Notes under the pieces: generated by a model
What the model was told of the DNA's origin: nothing
Seen by the model: only the letters and a program-made list of their open reading frames with translations
Database searches by the model: none
DNA from: Alphaproteobacteria bacterium
GTDB lineage: Bacteria; Pseudomonadota; Alphaproteobacteria; Caulobacterales; Parvularculaceae
Direction: 5' to 3'
NCBI GenBank assembly: GCA_016125455.1
Contig: WGLS01000003.1
Location: forward strand, 1 to 64,000
DNA: 64,000 nucleotides
In this document: piece after piece, positions 1-8,506 of the stretch
How the letters are laid out: each line of letters begins with the position of its first letter
Numbering within the stretch: the stretch's first letter is position 1
Position numbers and translations under genes: made by a program

Positions 1-46
1 CAGCCAGCGCCCGAACTCTCAGATCAATCGAAAGCGGCTTCCCCAT
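1..46 (-). CDS. IS630-family transposase, N-terminal fragment (continues beyond the window)
   Basis: Read on the minus strand from an ATG at 46, the first 15 codons give MGKPLSIDLRVRALA and stay open to the window edge. This closely resembles the conserved start of IS630-type transposases, which continue into a helix-turn-helix that binds the element ends. Only the N-terminus is visible, so I cannot say whether the gene is intact. The end of the element should lie a short way to the right of position 46. I could not identify its terminal repeat without the other end. Confidence 0.6.
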   Translation of the reverse strand, partial: MGKPLSIDLRVRALA

Positions 47-310
47 GACAGGCTGGCCTCCTTCACCAGCCCAAAGAGTGAATCAGGATCCGCATGCCTT
101 GGGAATCCCTAACGATTCAGGTCCCTCGGAAAACGCCCTAGAGCCGTCGAGCTGACTCATTCAGCGCTTGATCGGCCCTGGGCGTTGCCGGCGTCTCCGG
201 CGGTCTGTTGCGAACATCGCGATGCCTCTTGCCGATTCAGACCGAACGGTTGCACCTTTCTTTCAGGTTAATCCCGTTCAGGTTGAACGACCACGGAAGT
301 CTGCCCGCAT
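47..310. other. Intergenic stretch between the IS630 fragment and the MarR gene, rich in GANTC sites
   Basis: No convincing gene is present; the overlapping short reading frames here lack family features. The stretch should contain the outer end of the IS630 element. It carries five GANTC sites (80-84, 103-107, 114-118, 154-158, 234-238), with a sixth at 356-360 inside the next gene. About one would be expected by chance at this base composition. GANTC is the target of the alphaproteobacterial cell-cycle methyltransferase CcrM; a regulatory meaning here is inference. Confidence 0.4.
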
Positions 311-667
311 ATGGCGAAAGCTCCGCATATCCTACTTTGGCGCGATGTCCTGGCCGATTCAGTCAGAGGCGACGCGCCGGATCTTTCGATGCGTCAATGG
401 GCGATCCTCTTGACGGTCTATCTCTACCCCGGCCCGCACACGGTTCGCGCGCTGGCCCGGGAACTTAACGTGCCAAAGCCGGCTATATCGCGCGCTCTTG
501 ACGCGCTTTCGATCCTCGGCCTTGTCCGGCGCGTGCGCAACGATCAGGATCGGCGCATCGTCAACGTCCAGCGCACGCCCGAAGGCAGCGTGTTCGTTGA
601 CGACTTCACGCGTCTCGTCACCGAACGGTCGAATGATCCAGTGCTCGGGGCCGCCGTTTACGCCTGA
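311..667 (+). CDS. MarR-family winged-helix transcriptional regulator
   Basis: A 118-residue protein with the MarR-type winged helix. After an N-terminal helix that includes LSMRQWAILLTVYL, residues about 45-70 form the DNA-reading unit (VRALARELNVPKPAISRALD). The wing follows with the conserved basic DQDRR turn and a strand ending in RTPEG. It is somewhat shorter than typical MarR proteins (about 140-150), mainly at the C-terminal dimerisation helix. It would act as a dimer in the cytoplasm, usually as a ligand-sensitive repressor. The target is unknown. It ends 12 bases from the end of the convergent plsC gene. Confidence 0.8.
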   Translation: MAKAPHILLWRDVLADSVRGDAPDLSMRQWAILLTVYLYPGPHTVRALARELNVPKPAISRALDALSILGLVRRVRNDQDRRIVNVQRTPEGSVFVDDFTRLVTERSNDPVLGAAVYA

Positions 668-679
668 CTTCGATCGTCC

Positions 680-1474
680 TTATCCGGACGGCGCCGGCGC
701 GCGCGCCGGATCAGCGGCCGCGGGCGTCGCGTTCTCATGCGGAATATCGGGGCGGCCCGCTGCAATGGCCTGATCAAGGCGGCGCAGGAACGTTCGCCTG
801 TCGAGACCCGGTTCAATCGGCTCAAGAAACGAAATCGTTATTGTCCCGGGCCTTTTCGCGGGGCCGGGATGGATCCAGTGGCGTCCTGAGTCGTGGGCGG
901 CCGGCGTGCAAGGGACCCCGGCCTCCGCGTAGACCGCTGCGACGCCGGGGTTCAGCCGACGGATTTCGCCTGGCGGCGTTCTTGTACCCTCCGGGAAGAT
1001 GATCAGTTGCGCGTTGGCGTCGAGCCTCTGGGAGGCCAGCCGCATAAGCGCCTTCAGCGCCCTTGGTCCCGCGGAACGATCAAGCGCGATCGACCCCGTG
1101 CGCGTCAACCAGAAGCCGAAGATCGGGATGTTGAGCAATTCCTGTTTCACGACGAATACCGGGCGCGGCAGGATGACGTAGAGAAACAGCGTTTCCCACA
1201 TCGATTGATGGTTCGCTGCGACGATCGCCGGCCCATCAGGGATGTTTTGGGCGCCGGTCACCCGAACGTCGATCCCCGCAATGAGCCGCAGCCCGCCCAG
1301 CAGCGCACGGCACCAGAGTTTCGCGCCGGCCCGTGCGCCCGACTGGCCGAACAGCAGCGTCGGCGTCAGCAGGATCGACAGAATGATCGTCGCAAGGACA
1401 AGGTAGCAGAGGTAAATTGACCCACGAACGTAGCCCATGGGTTGCGACATAGGCGCAAAATGCACCGCCGCCAA
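680..1474 (-). CDS. plsC: 1-acyl-sn-glycerol-3-phosphate acyltransferase (PlsC-like)
   Basis: A 264-residue membrane acyltransferase predicted to make phosphatidic acid from lysophosphatidic acid at the inner membrane. An N-terminal hydrophobic segment (about residues 18-45) is followed by the acyltransferase motifs. Motif I is NHQSMWE, with Glu where the classical HxxxxD box has Asp. A GSIALDRS segment matches motif II and FPEGTRT matches motif III. It is the last gene of the leftward set ftsE-ftsX-ydcF-like-plsC, 11 bases after the preceding gene. An internal Met nine residues in (MSQPMG) is an alternative start. The true substrate could be another lysophospholipid. Confidence 0.9.
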   Translation of the reverse strand: MAAVHFAPMSQPMGYVRGSIYLCYLVLATIILSILLTPTLLFGQSGARAGAKLWCRALLGGLRLIAGIDVRVTGAQNIPDGPAIVAANHQSMWETLFLYVILPRPVFVVKQELLNIPIFGFWLTRTGSIALDRSAGPRALKALMRLASQRLDANAQLIIFPEGTRTPPGEIRRLNPGVAAVYAEAGVPCTPAAHDSGRHWIHPGPAKRPGTITISFLEPIEPGLDRRTFLRRLDQAIAAGRPDIPHENATPAAADPARAPAPSG

Positions 1475-1485
1475 TCCGGTTGGCG

Positions 1486-2127
1486 CTATGCGGGCGTCTT
1501 TGGCGGGTCGACCAATGACCGCGCCGAAGCGGCCAGAAACTTGACGTACTCGGACGCCAGGGTCCGCCAGTCCCGTCGTAGCATCGGGGCCGTAGCTGCG
1601 TCACTGGCGACGGGATAGGCAATGACCTCGACGCCGGCGAGGCGGCGGCGCGTCTCAAGGGTCGCCCGGGGCATATGGTAGTCAGACGTAATGATCACGA
1701 CGCGCTTGAAGCGATGCAGCGCCGCCCATTCCTCGACTTCGCTGGCGTTGCCGACCGTTGTCGACGCCCGGTGGCCAATATCGACGCAACAGGCAAAGCG
1801 GCTTTCCGGACCGCCCCAATGGGCGTCGACCTCGTCCCGGCTCGTGTCCGGGTTGACGCCGGAAATCAGCAGACGATCGCCAGCGCCGCCATTCAACAGG
1901 TTCATGGCGGATTCGATCCGCGCCTTGCCGCCCGTGAACACCGCAAGCCCGGTGCCCTTGTCGAATGGCGGCATTGCCTCGCTGGCCGCTGCGGCGGAAA
2001 TCTTTGCGATGCGCTCGGAAAACGCCACAAGGCCGCCGACGAACGCGACGGCGGAGAGGCCGAGGGCGGCGAGCGCCAGTCTCATCGAGAGCGTCTCAAC
2101 GGGATTGTCCTCCGAGGCATCGGCCAT
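1486..2127 (-). CDS. YdcF/SanA-family protein (DUF218)
   Basis: A 213-residue DUF218 protein with one N-terminal membrane anchor (about residues 15-35). The domain shows the family's nucleotide-fold signatures: LAVFTGGKARIESAM near residue 63, GDRLLISGV, ASTTVGNASE and TSDYHMPRA near residue 148. DUF218 proteins (ElyC, SanA, YdcF) are linked to envelope integrity, but the biochemistry is mostly unresolved. It lies between ftsX and plsC on the same strand, which suits a cell-envelope role. The C-terminal extension (RTLASEYVKFLAASAR) is typical of alphaproteobacterial members. Confidence 0.85.
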   Translation of the reverse strand: MADASEDNPVETLSMRLALAALGLSAVAFVGGLVAFSERIAKISAAAASEAMPPFDKGTGLAVFTGGKARIESAMNLLNGGAGDRLLISGVNPDTSRDEVDAHWGGPESRFACCVDIGHRASTTVGNASEVEEWAALHRFKRVVIITSDYHMPRATLETRRRLAGVEVIAYPVASDAATAPMLRRDWRTLASEYVKFLAASARSLVDPPKTPA

Positions 2128-2158
2128 GTTCCGGGCCAGGGCATTTCTACCCGGGATA

Positions 2159-3232
2159 TTAGAGCGCTTCCTTAAGGGAGCGCAAAACGGTCAGGCGCGC
2201 GGTCAGCGACGTCGCAAGGCAGATCGTAATGGGCACGAGCGTCATTGGCGCGAATGTAACAGGCGAGGTCTCGAATGTCGGCAGGAAATAGCTTTCCGCG
2301 CCCCCGACCTGGGCCCCGAGCGTCAGCATGAACATCGCGGCCGCCGCGACCAGAACGCCGATCAATGATCCACGAAGGCAAATGACGAAAAACCGTCGCT
2401 GGACCTCCTCAGCGATGAAGTCGTCCGTTGCGCCGACCAGGTGCAATATGGCGATGACATCAGCGTTCGCCGCGAGGCCGGCCCGGGCCGCGAATGCTGC
2501 AATGGCGCAAGCCGCTCCCGTTATCAGGACGAAGACGCCAAGGCTCAGGAGCTGGCCCCGGCGCGCAGCTCGGGTCAATGACGCGTTCCACTTGCCGTGG
2601 TCGTCAATCGTGACGCCTGGCGAGATGGCGGCAAGGTTCGCCCGGATTGCGGGCAGGGCTTCACGACCGCGCGCGTCCGCCTTCAGGTCGATCAAGGCCG
2701 GTATAGAGAGGTAGGCGCCAGCCGCGTCGCCGAGCCACGGACGGAGTAGCGCGGCCGCCTCTTCCGGCGTCCGGACGCGAATGTCCGTCAGGCCATCGAC
2801 CTCGGCGAGGACGGCAAGCGCCGCCTCGGTTCGCTCCTCGATTTCCGACGCGCTGACGCCCTTGACCTGAACCGTCATCGACTCGGCCAGATCATCCGTC
2901 CATCGATCGGTTGCGATTGCAATGATCAGCATGCCCGCCAGCGCGAGAGCGGCGAGCGCCGACATCACGGCGATGACAGCCATCATCGGCGCGCCGGTCG
3001 CGCCTCCTTCCGGCAGCAAGGGGGAGGCGGACGACAGGGCGCGCCTGAATGCCGCAATGAAATCATGTCCAGCCTCCGGCGCGGCCTTTTCTGCGACCGC
3101 AAGATCGTCCGGCTTCGGACCGCCCGGCGATACCGCCCGCGGCAGCGGCCCGGCCGGGCCGGCGCCGCCGATCGGGGCGACGCCTGGCGGCTGGCTCTGC
3201 GCGCCGGGGCTTCGTTTCCGTCGACGGCTCAA
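2159..3232 (-). CDS. ftsX: Cell division protein FtsX
   Basis: A 357-residue integral membrane partner of FtsE. FtsEX transmits cytoplasmic ATP hydrolysis to periplasmic peptidoglycan hydrolase activation at the septum. A proline/glycine-rich cytoplasmic N-terminus (about residues 1-75) precedes the first membrane helix. A periplasmic loop of about 120 residues with the repeated EERTEAALAVLAEVDGL-type pattern follows, then three C-terminal helices. The start overlaps the ftsE stop (3229-3232), so the two are translationally coupled. The N-terminal extension is longer than in Escherichia coli FtsX and of unknown role. Confidence 0.92.
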   Translation of the reverse strand: MSRRRKRSPGAQSQPPGVAPIGGAGPAGPLPRAVSPGGPKPDDLAVAEKAAPEAGHDFIAAFRRALSSASPLLPEGGATGAPMMAVIAVMSALAALALAGMLIIAIATDRWTDDLAESMTVQVKGVSASEIEERTEAALAVLAEVDGLTDIRVRTPEEAAALLRPWLGDAAGAYLSIPALIDLKADARGREALPAIRANLAAISPGVTIDDHGKWNASLTRAARRGQLLSLGVFVLITGAACAIAAFAARAGLAANADVIAILHLVGATDDFIAEEVQRRFFVICLRGSLIGVLVAAAAMFMLTLGAQVGGAESYFLPTFETSPVTFAPMTLVPITICLATSLTARLTVLRSLKEAL

Positions 3233-3927
3233 GCGTTCGCCCTCCAGGCTTCCGACCGGGCGGCGGTCTCGGCCTGCGTCAGTGCGCCGTTTTCGAGGCG
3301 CATGGATTGCTTGCCGAGCGCCTTTACGAGGTGAAGGTCATGGGTGGCGATGACAACCGCGGCGCCGAGACGATTAAGCTCAACAAAGAGCTTCATGATC
3401 TTCTCGCCCATTTCCGGATCGACATTGCCGGTCGGTTCATCGGCTAGGATCAGATCCGGCTTTGAAACCAGCGCCCGGGCGAGCGCGACGCGCTGCTTTT
3501 CGCCGCCGGAAAGGGTCTGCGGCCGGGCCTCCATGCGGTCGCCAAGGCCGACCCAGTTTAAGAGTTCCCTTACGTCTTCCCGGTAGTGAGCTTGGTTAAC
3601 GCCCGCAATCCGCATGGGCAACGCGACGTTTTCGAAGGCGGTCAGGTGATCCAGAAGCCGGAATTCCTGAAAGACGACCCCGATGCGGCGGCGAATGGCC
3701 GGCAGCGCTTCGCGCGGCGCGTCCGTCACCTCCTCGCCGAACAGGGTCAGGCGTCCGCGACTCGGCCGGTGCGCAAGATAGATCAATTTGAGAAAGCTCG
3801 TCTTTCCGGCGCCCGACGGCCCGGTCAGGAACCGGAATTCGCCGTCGCGCAAGGCGAAATTGACGCTCCGGAGCACCTCCGAACCGTCCTCGTACGTGAG
3901 GCCGATGTTTTCAAAGCCGACAATCAT
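3229..3927 (-). CDS. ftsE: Cell division ATP-binding protein FtsE
   Basis: A 232-residue ABC ATPase. Walker A is GPSGAGKTS (residues about 36-44), the signature is LSGGEKQRVALARAL, Walker B is LILADEPTG, and the switch His lies in VVIATHDLHL. VVFQEFRLLDHLTAFENVALP is the FtsE-type Q-loop region. It pairs with FtsX, whose start codon overlaps its stop. It is transcribed divergently from the zinc-ribbon gene at 4080, so the 152-base gap 3928-4079 should hold promoters for both directions. The length is normal for FtsE. Confidence 0.95.
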   Translation of the reverse strand: MIVGFENIGLTYEDGSEVLRSVNFALRDGEFRFLTGPSGAGKTSFLKLIYLAHRPSRGRLTLFGEEVTDAPREALPAIRRRIGVVFQEFRLLDHLTAFENVALPMRIAGVNQAHYREDVRELLNWVGLGDRMEARPQTLSGGEKQRVALARALVSKPDLILADEPTGNVDPEMGEKIMKLFVELNRLGAAVVIATHDLHLVKALGKQSMRLENGALTQAETAARSEAWRANA

Positions 3928-4079
3928 TCCATCGCGTCCGGTGACGTCCGCCGCAGCGCGCTGCGTCGATGCTTAACGAAGGTCGCCGCCCGGCGGAAGG
4001 CCGATGGCGCCCTCCCGTCCTGCAGCGAGCGGATTGAACGGGCGGCGTCGCAAGGATGTCGGGGTGTAGTTGGCCGCGT

Positions 4080-5702
4080 ATGATTATCACCTGCCCAAGC
4101 TGTTCGACGCGATACGACGTCAATGAGGATGGATTTCATCCGAACGGACGGACCGTCCGATGCGCCGAGTGCGCAATGAGCTGGTTCGTCCCGGCGCCGG
4201 AACCTGTTGAGGAACTGACTATCGCGAGCCGCGTCGACCCGCAGCCTGCACGCGTGAGCGCTGGCGCTGGCGCCGGCGCCGGGGAAAGCGGTCGTCGGTT
4301 CGCCATGTTTGATGACCGACGCGACGCGGCGAACGAGGCGCGCGAGGGCCGTTCAACGGCAGATGACCGTACGACAGCGGACGATGGCAAGGGACGCGCC
4401 GATGTCGATGACGGCGATGAAGCGTTGCCGCCCCGTGACCGCTGGGGCCGCTTTATGCCGAAACGGAACAACCAGGACCGTGACGACCGTCCCGACGACG
4501 CCAGCGGCAAATCATCCGATCACGCCGCGTTCGACAGGGCCGACGGTCGCCGGGATAATGGCGACAAGCGCCGCGCGCCGACCTTCGACAATCGCGCCCA
4601 TGGCGACCGCGAGGACGACGACGTCCTTTTCCCGAAAGACAGTCATTCGCGCGACGCCACTGCCGGCCGACACCGTTCGTCCGGGGCGCGGCGGGCCGCT
4701 GGGGACGACGACGGCGATCGCGCCGGCGATCGCGAGACGAGGCGGCGAGATCATTCGGATTACGGGCGGAACGATAGCGACCTTGAGGGGGTTCGACGCG
4801 GCGTTGATCGCCGGGCGACTATTCTCGATGCTGATTTCGAAGATGTTGAACCAACATTTCGGCGCCGCGAACCCGCCGAGGAAGACCGATCGACCGGCGG
4901 CATGTCCAATAGCAGGCACGCCAGCGGGCCAGACCTCAGATCGGATGGCAGATCAGGCGCTGGATCCGACGGCGGGACCGACACGCGCGCGTTTGGGCGC
5001 CGGCCGGACCACGAGTCGCGTGATTTCACCCTGACCGACGCGGATCGCGCCGAACCGCGGGAAACGATAGGGCGGCGATTGCGCGAGGAACGTCGCCGCG
5101 CAACGGCGCTGATGAAGGTCGAGGACCTCGACCCGATTGCCGAACGACTCTTCAATGACGAATTCTTCGCTGCGCTGAATGTTCAGCCCCGGGAACTTGA
5201 GAAGGCGATCCGCAAGGCGCGTCGGCGCGCCGAAGCGCGCGAGAAGAACCGGATGACGCCGCTCAAGGCCGTTGGCTGGTCAGCCTGGCTTGGCGCGATC
5301 GCTGCGACCGTCTTTGTCGCCTACGCCTATCGCGACCAGGTCGTGCTGCGGTTTCCGGGCGTCGCCCGCGCCTATGATGCGATCGGGATCGAGGCGGCTC
5401 CGTTTGGGGTCACGATCGAGAATGTCGCGCAACGCGTCGCCATGTCGACGAGCGGACCGACGATCGAAATTGCCGGCGTGCTTCGCAGCGCCGTCGACCA
5501 TGACGTCGTTGCGCCGCGTCTGCGGGCCGACGCAATTGGAACCGGCGGCGTTGTTCTCGCGTCCTGGACCTTCGAGGCCGATGCGGAACGAGTGCGCAAG
5601 GGCGGCGAAGTGACGTTCGTCACGCGCCGGCCGGCGCCGATCGGCGTCGTCGAGATTTCGCTTTCCTTTGCGGACGCGTCCGCCGCCGCCTCAGGGCTCT
5701 AG
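4080..5702 (+). CDS. Zinc-ribbon (MJ0042-type) protein with Asp/Arg-rich linker and membrane-anchored C-terminal domain
   Basis: I take the ATG at 4080 because the protein then begins MIITCPSCSTRYDV, the standard start of MJ0042-type zinc ribbons. The four ligands are CPSC and CAEC within the first 35 residues. Residues of about 80-345 are low-complexity and dominated by Asp, Arg, Gly and Ser, a polyampholyte linker. A single membrane helix (GWSAWLGAIAATVFVAYAY) follows near residue 400. The last 110 residues form a DUF3426-like extracytoplasmic domain. Members sit beside ftsEX in many alphaproteobacteria. The function is not established. Confidence 0.8.
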   Translation: MIITCPSCSTRYDVNEDGFHPNGRTVRCAECAMSWFVPAPEPVEELTIASRVDPQPARVSAGAGAGAGESGRRFAMFDDRRDAANEAREGRSTADDRTTADDGKGRADVDDGDEALPPRDRWGRFMPKRNNQDRDDRPDDASGKSSDHAAFDRADGRRDNGDKRRAPTFDNRAHGDREDDDVLFPKDSHSRDATAGRHRSSGARRAAGDDDGDRAGDRETRRRDHSDYGRNDSDLEGVRRGVDRRATILDADFEDVEPTFRRREPAEEDRSTGGMSNSRHASGPDLRSDGRSGAGSDGGTDTRAFGRRPDHESRDFTLTDADRAEPRETIGRRLREERRRATALMKVEDLDPIAERLFNDEFFAALNVQPRELEKAIRKARRRAEAREKNRMTPLKAVGWSAWLGAIAATVFVAYAYRDQVVLRFPGVARAYDAIGIEAAPFGVTIENVAQRVAMSTSGPTIEIAGVLRSAVDHDVVAPRLRADAIGTGGVVLASWTFEADAERVRKGGEVTFVTRRPAPIGVVEISLSFADASAAASGL

Positions 5703-5776
5703 CCGGCAACATGGATAGCTGGCGACGCGGTAAGTTGGCGCTTTGCGCATCGCTGCGCGCGGGCTAGGCATCATCC

Positions 5777-6346
5777 ATGCGCACCTTGTTTACCGAAAGA
5801 CAGATTGCCGCCCGGATCGACGAACTGGCCGCCGACATCGCGGCCAGCCTCGCCGGTTCGGACCGCCCGATCGCAGCGCCAATCCTCACCGGCGCACTGT
5901 TCTTCGCCGCGGACCTTATCCGCGCCATGCACGCTCGCGGTTGCGACGCGCTTGTGGATTGCGTCCAGCTCGGCAGCTATGGCGGCGCGCGGACCTCAAG
6001 CGGCGTCGTTCAGCTCCTCAAGGATTTTTCCGTCGACGTCCAGGGCCGGGATGTCCTGTTGATCGACGACGTCCTCGACACTGGCAGGTCGCTTCATTTT
6101 GGTCGCGAAATGTTGCTCGCCCGGGGCGTCAACCGTGCGCTGACGTGCGTGCTGGTGCGCAAGGCGACGGGGAGGGCGGAGGACCTTTCGCCTGATTTCG
6201 TCGGGTTCGAAGCAGGCGCCGAGGATTTTCTTGTCGGGTACGGAATGGATGACGCCGGCCTGGGCCGCGGCTTGCCGTTCATCGGCGCGGTCGACCCGGT
6301 CGCGGACATTGCCCCGAATAAATCCAATTCATCAGGCGATCGGTAA
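5777..6346 (+). CDS. hpt: Hypoxanthine/purine phosphoribosyltransferase
   Basis: A 189-residue type I phosphoribosyltransferase. It would join hypoxanthine or guanine to PRPP for purine salvage in the cytoplasm. The PRPP loop is VLLIDDVLDTGRSL (about residues 92-105). An upstream ILTGALFFAADLIRAM segment matches the PPi-binding loop region of HPRTs, and the LGSYGGARTSSG flexible loop is present. Late aromatic and Gly-Asp residues (FLVGYGMDD) match the purine-binding end. The length is normal (about 180). Base specificity cannot be read from sequence alone. Confidence 0.88.
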   Translation: MRTLFTERQIAARIDELAADIAASLAGSDRPIAAPILTGALFFAADLIRAMHARGCDALVDCVQLGSYGGARTSSGVVQLLKDFSVDVQGRDVLLIDDVLDTGRSLHFGREMLLARGVNRALTCVLVRKATGRAEDLSPDFVGFEAGAEDFLVGYGMDDAGLGRGLPFIGAVDPVADIAPNKSNSSGDR

Positions 6347-6446
6347 AAATCGAACAATCGACTTCAGCGGCCTTCCATACTTCTCGCCGATTCATGAGCG
6401 AAAGTTCATCTGGTCGGGCGCGATTGAGCGGAGTTGGTTTGTCGGG

Positions 6447-6845
6447 ATGGTTCAGGAAGTTCGACATCTTTTCTTCACGACAAAGGAAGTGATCGACGCG
6501 CTGGACGGGTTCCGCGCGCGGCACAAGGAATTTCTCCCGGCGGGCGTTATTCGCCTGAAGGGGGTTGCGAAGGACGGATCCGTCCGTGTCGAAATCGACA
6601 TGAGCTATGGCGTGCGCTCCCAACGCGGATCATTCGATATCGCCAGCAATGACGTGCTGAGGTCGCTGATTTGCGCGTGCTCGGATCTTGGCATTCCCCT
6701 GCCGCGCGAAGGCAAGAAAAGCCTTGCCGGATCCGTCGCCGGCGTCGTTCTGAAGGTCCGCGTCGACCTCGCCGCCTTCGCCGAGGGCAACGATGTTTCT
6801 CTCGACGCCTTCGAGCATGCAACGCCGCTTGAGAAGGCCTCCTAG
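6447..6845 (+). CDS. Conserved-looking hypothetical protein (132 residues)
   Basis: I prefer the ATG at 6447, which gives a 132-residue soluble protein starting MVQEVRHLFFTTKEVIDALD. The longer frame back to 6231 overlaps hpt and has shadow-like composition. There is a moderate GGAG about 13 bases upstream. No signal peptide or membrane helix is seen. The N-terminal helix, an IRLKGVAKDGSVRVEIDMS strand pair and a helical C-terminus suggest a compact alpha/beta fold. I do not recognise the family. It stands alone between hpt and the convergent M20 peptidase. Confidence 0.55.
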   Translation: MVQEVRHLFFTTKEVIDALDGFRARHKEFLPAGVIRLKGVAKDGSVRVEIDMSYGVRSQRGSFDIASNDVLRSLICACSDLGIPLPREGKKSLAGSVAGVVLKVRVDLAAFAEGNDVSLDAFEHATPLEKAS

Positions 6846-6951
6846 AGCGTTTTTCGACGAAGCGGCCCGCGGCCCATCGTCAATCCGGACTGCAAGGCCA
6901 TCGCCTGGGGCGATGCATCGATCCAGATCGAGTGCGGGTTGCGCAAGCGCT

Positions 6952-8424
6952 TCAGTCGCGACCGGCCGCGTTCGCCAGGAATGCCGCGTACCAGTCGACC
7001 GCCCGTTCGAGATTGTCGATCGAGACGGCTTCATCCGTACCATGTATTTGCTCAAGGTCGTCCGCTTCATAGATGAACGGCGTAAACCGATACCGGTCCG
7101 CGGCGACGTCGCCATAGTGGCGACTGTCGGTCCCCTGAAGCGTCAGCATCGGCGCAATGGGGACATCGCCAAATATCGGCGCGATCGTCGACGCAATCGC
7201 CCCATAGCCAGGCGAGGCGACCGATGAGACGGAGCTCGGCTCATTGCCAGTGATAATCTCGACCTCGACGTTCTCGTCATTCACCAGTCGAGCCGCGCGG
7301 TCCCTGACGGCCTCGACGTTATCCCTGGGATGGATCCTGTAGTTGACGATCGCTTCGGCGGTTTGCGGCAGGATATTGGATTTGACGCCGCCGCGAATAA
7401 TGGTTGGCGCCGTCGTCGTTCGAAGCGCAGCGGCGGTAAGCGGCGATTTCGCAAGTCGCCCCTTAACGAAGCCGCCTGTCAGCCAGAGATTGGACAGGGC
7501 GAAGCGCTGCGGCTGCGGCATTGCGGGCGCGAGGCCGTTCAGGAAGTCCTTCACGACGCCGTCGATTTCAAGCGGGTAGGGATTCTCGTTCACCGTGACG
7601 ACGGCGCGGGCGACTCGCGTGACGGCGGTCTGCGCGCCCGGCGTCGAGGAATGGCCGCCGTCGGCGCGCGCAGTGAATTTCAGGTCGACATACCCCTTCT
7701 CCGCAATGGCGATCAGGGCGACTGGCGTCGTTGCGCCATCGATGACGCCGTCGCTCACGCCGGACCCTTCGTCTAGAGTGAACGCGAGCCTGACGCCGCG
7801 AGCCTTAAGCGTCGCTGCAATCTGCGCTGCCCCCGCCCGGCCACCGACTTCTTCGTCATGGCCGAAGAGCAGGTAGATGTCGCGGACCGGCGCAAAACCG
7901 TCTCGCGCAAGACGCTCGACCGCTTCCATCATCGCGACAAGGCTGCCCTTGTCGTCAAGCGCGCCCCGTCCCCAGACCCGGCCATCGGCGACGACGCCGG
8001 CAAACGGGGGATGGGTCCACGCCGATATCGTTTCGGGTTCGACCGGGACGACATCCATGTGGGCAAGGAGCGCGATCGGTTGGCGATTCGCGGCCGCGTC
8101 AGCCGAAGCGGTTGCCGGCCAGCGATAGATAAGGGACGCGCCGCCAATCACCTCACGTTCGGCGATCGCGTGAAAAGCGGGGTAGGCGTCGGCGAGGAAA
8201 TCGGCGAGGGCCGAGAATGGCGCGCGGTCAAATGGCGCGTCTTCGCCGGGCGAGATCGTCGCGTATCGGATGATTGCGGCGAGATGTTCACTCGCAAGGG
8301 ACCTTGCTTCGCCTTCGCTGTCGCCGGCGCCTTCGCTGGCGCTGGCGGCGCTTGCGACCACCGACGCCGAAGCGATCATCAGAATACGTCGCCAGGCCTC
8401 CGTCGACTTGCGCTTTGTGGCCAT
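6952..8424 (-). CDS. Exported M20-family metallopeptidase (PM20D1/CPS1-like)
   Basis: The start at 8424 (MATKRKSTEAWRR) is preceded by GGAGAG and gives 490 residues with a signal-peptide-like N-terminus. The zinc site is clear: HMDVVP (H122, D124), GALDDKG (bridging Asp near 157), HDEEVGG (Glu 191/192), and a late histidine in EQIHGTDE. Large M20 enzymes of this type hydrolyse N-acyl amino acids or dipeptides. The lid domain follows residue 215. The substrate is not predictable. It is divergent from the HDAC-like gene; the 82-base gap between the two start codons (8425-8506) must carry both promoters. Confidence 0.88.
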   Translation of the reverse strand: MATKRKSTEAWRRILMIASASVVASAASASEGAGDSEGEARSLASEHLAAIIRYATISPGEDAPFDRAPFSALADFLADAYPAFHAIAEREVIGGASLIYRWPATASADAAANRQPIALLAHMDVVPVEPETISAWTHPPFAGVVADGRVWGRGALDDKGSLVAMMEAVERLARDGFAPVRDIYLLFGHDEEVGGRAGAAQIAATLKARGVRLAFTLDEGSGVSDGVIDGATTPVALIAIAEKGYVDLKFTARADGGHSSTPGAQTAVTRVARAVVTVNENPYPLEIDGVVKDFLNGLAPAMPQPQRFALSNLWLTGGFVKGRLAKSPLTAAALRTTTAPTIIRGGVKSNILPQTAEAIVNYRIHPRDNVEAVRDRAARLVNDENVEVEIITGNEPSSVSSVASPGYGAIASTIAPIFGDVPIAPMLTLQGTDSRHYGDVAADRYRFTPFIYEADDLEQIHGTDEAVSIDNLERAVDWYAAFLANAAGRD

Positions 8425-8506
8425 GTCACTCTCCGCTTGTTCAATCCCGAATGGACGCCCAGGGTAGCCCCTGCACGCTCGCCGATTTCGACGGAGGTCG
8501 CCAGCC

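Noticed and set aside
2160-2185. A palindrome at the end of ftsX as a terminator
   Set aside because: It lies within the final codons of ftsX and has no T run on the relevant strand.
4309-5034. A long threonine/arginine-rich frame inside the zinc-ribbon gene
   Set aside because: It is a frame shadow of the Asp/Arg-rich coding region with no start signal of its own.
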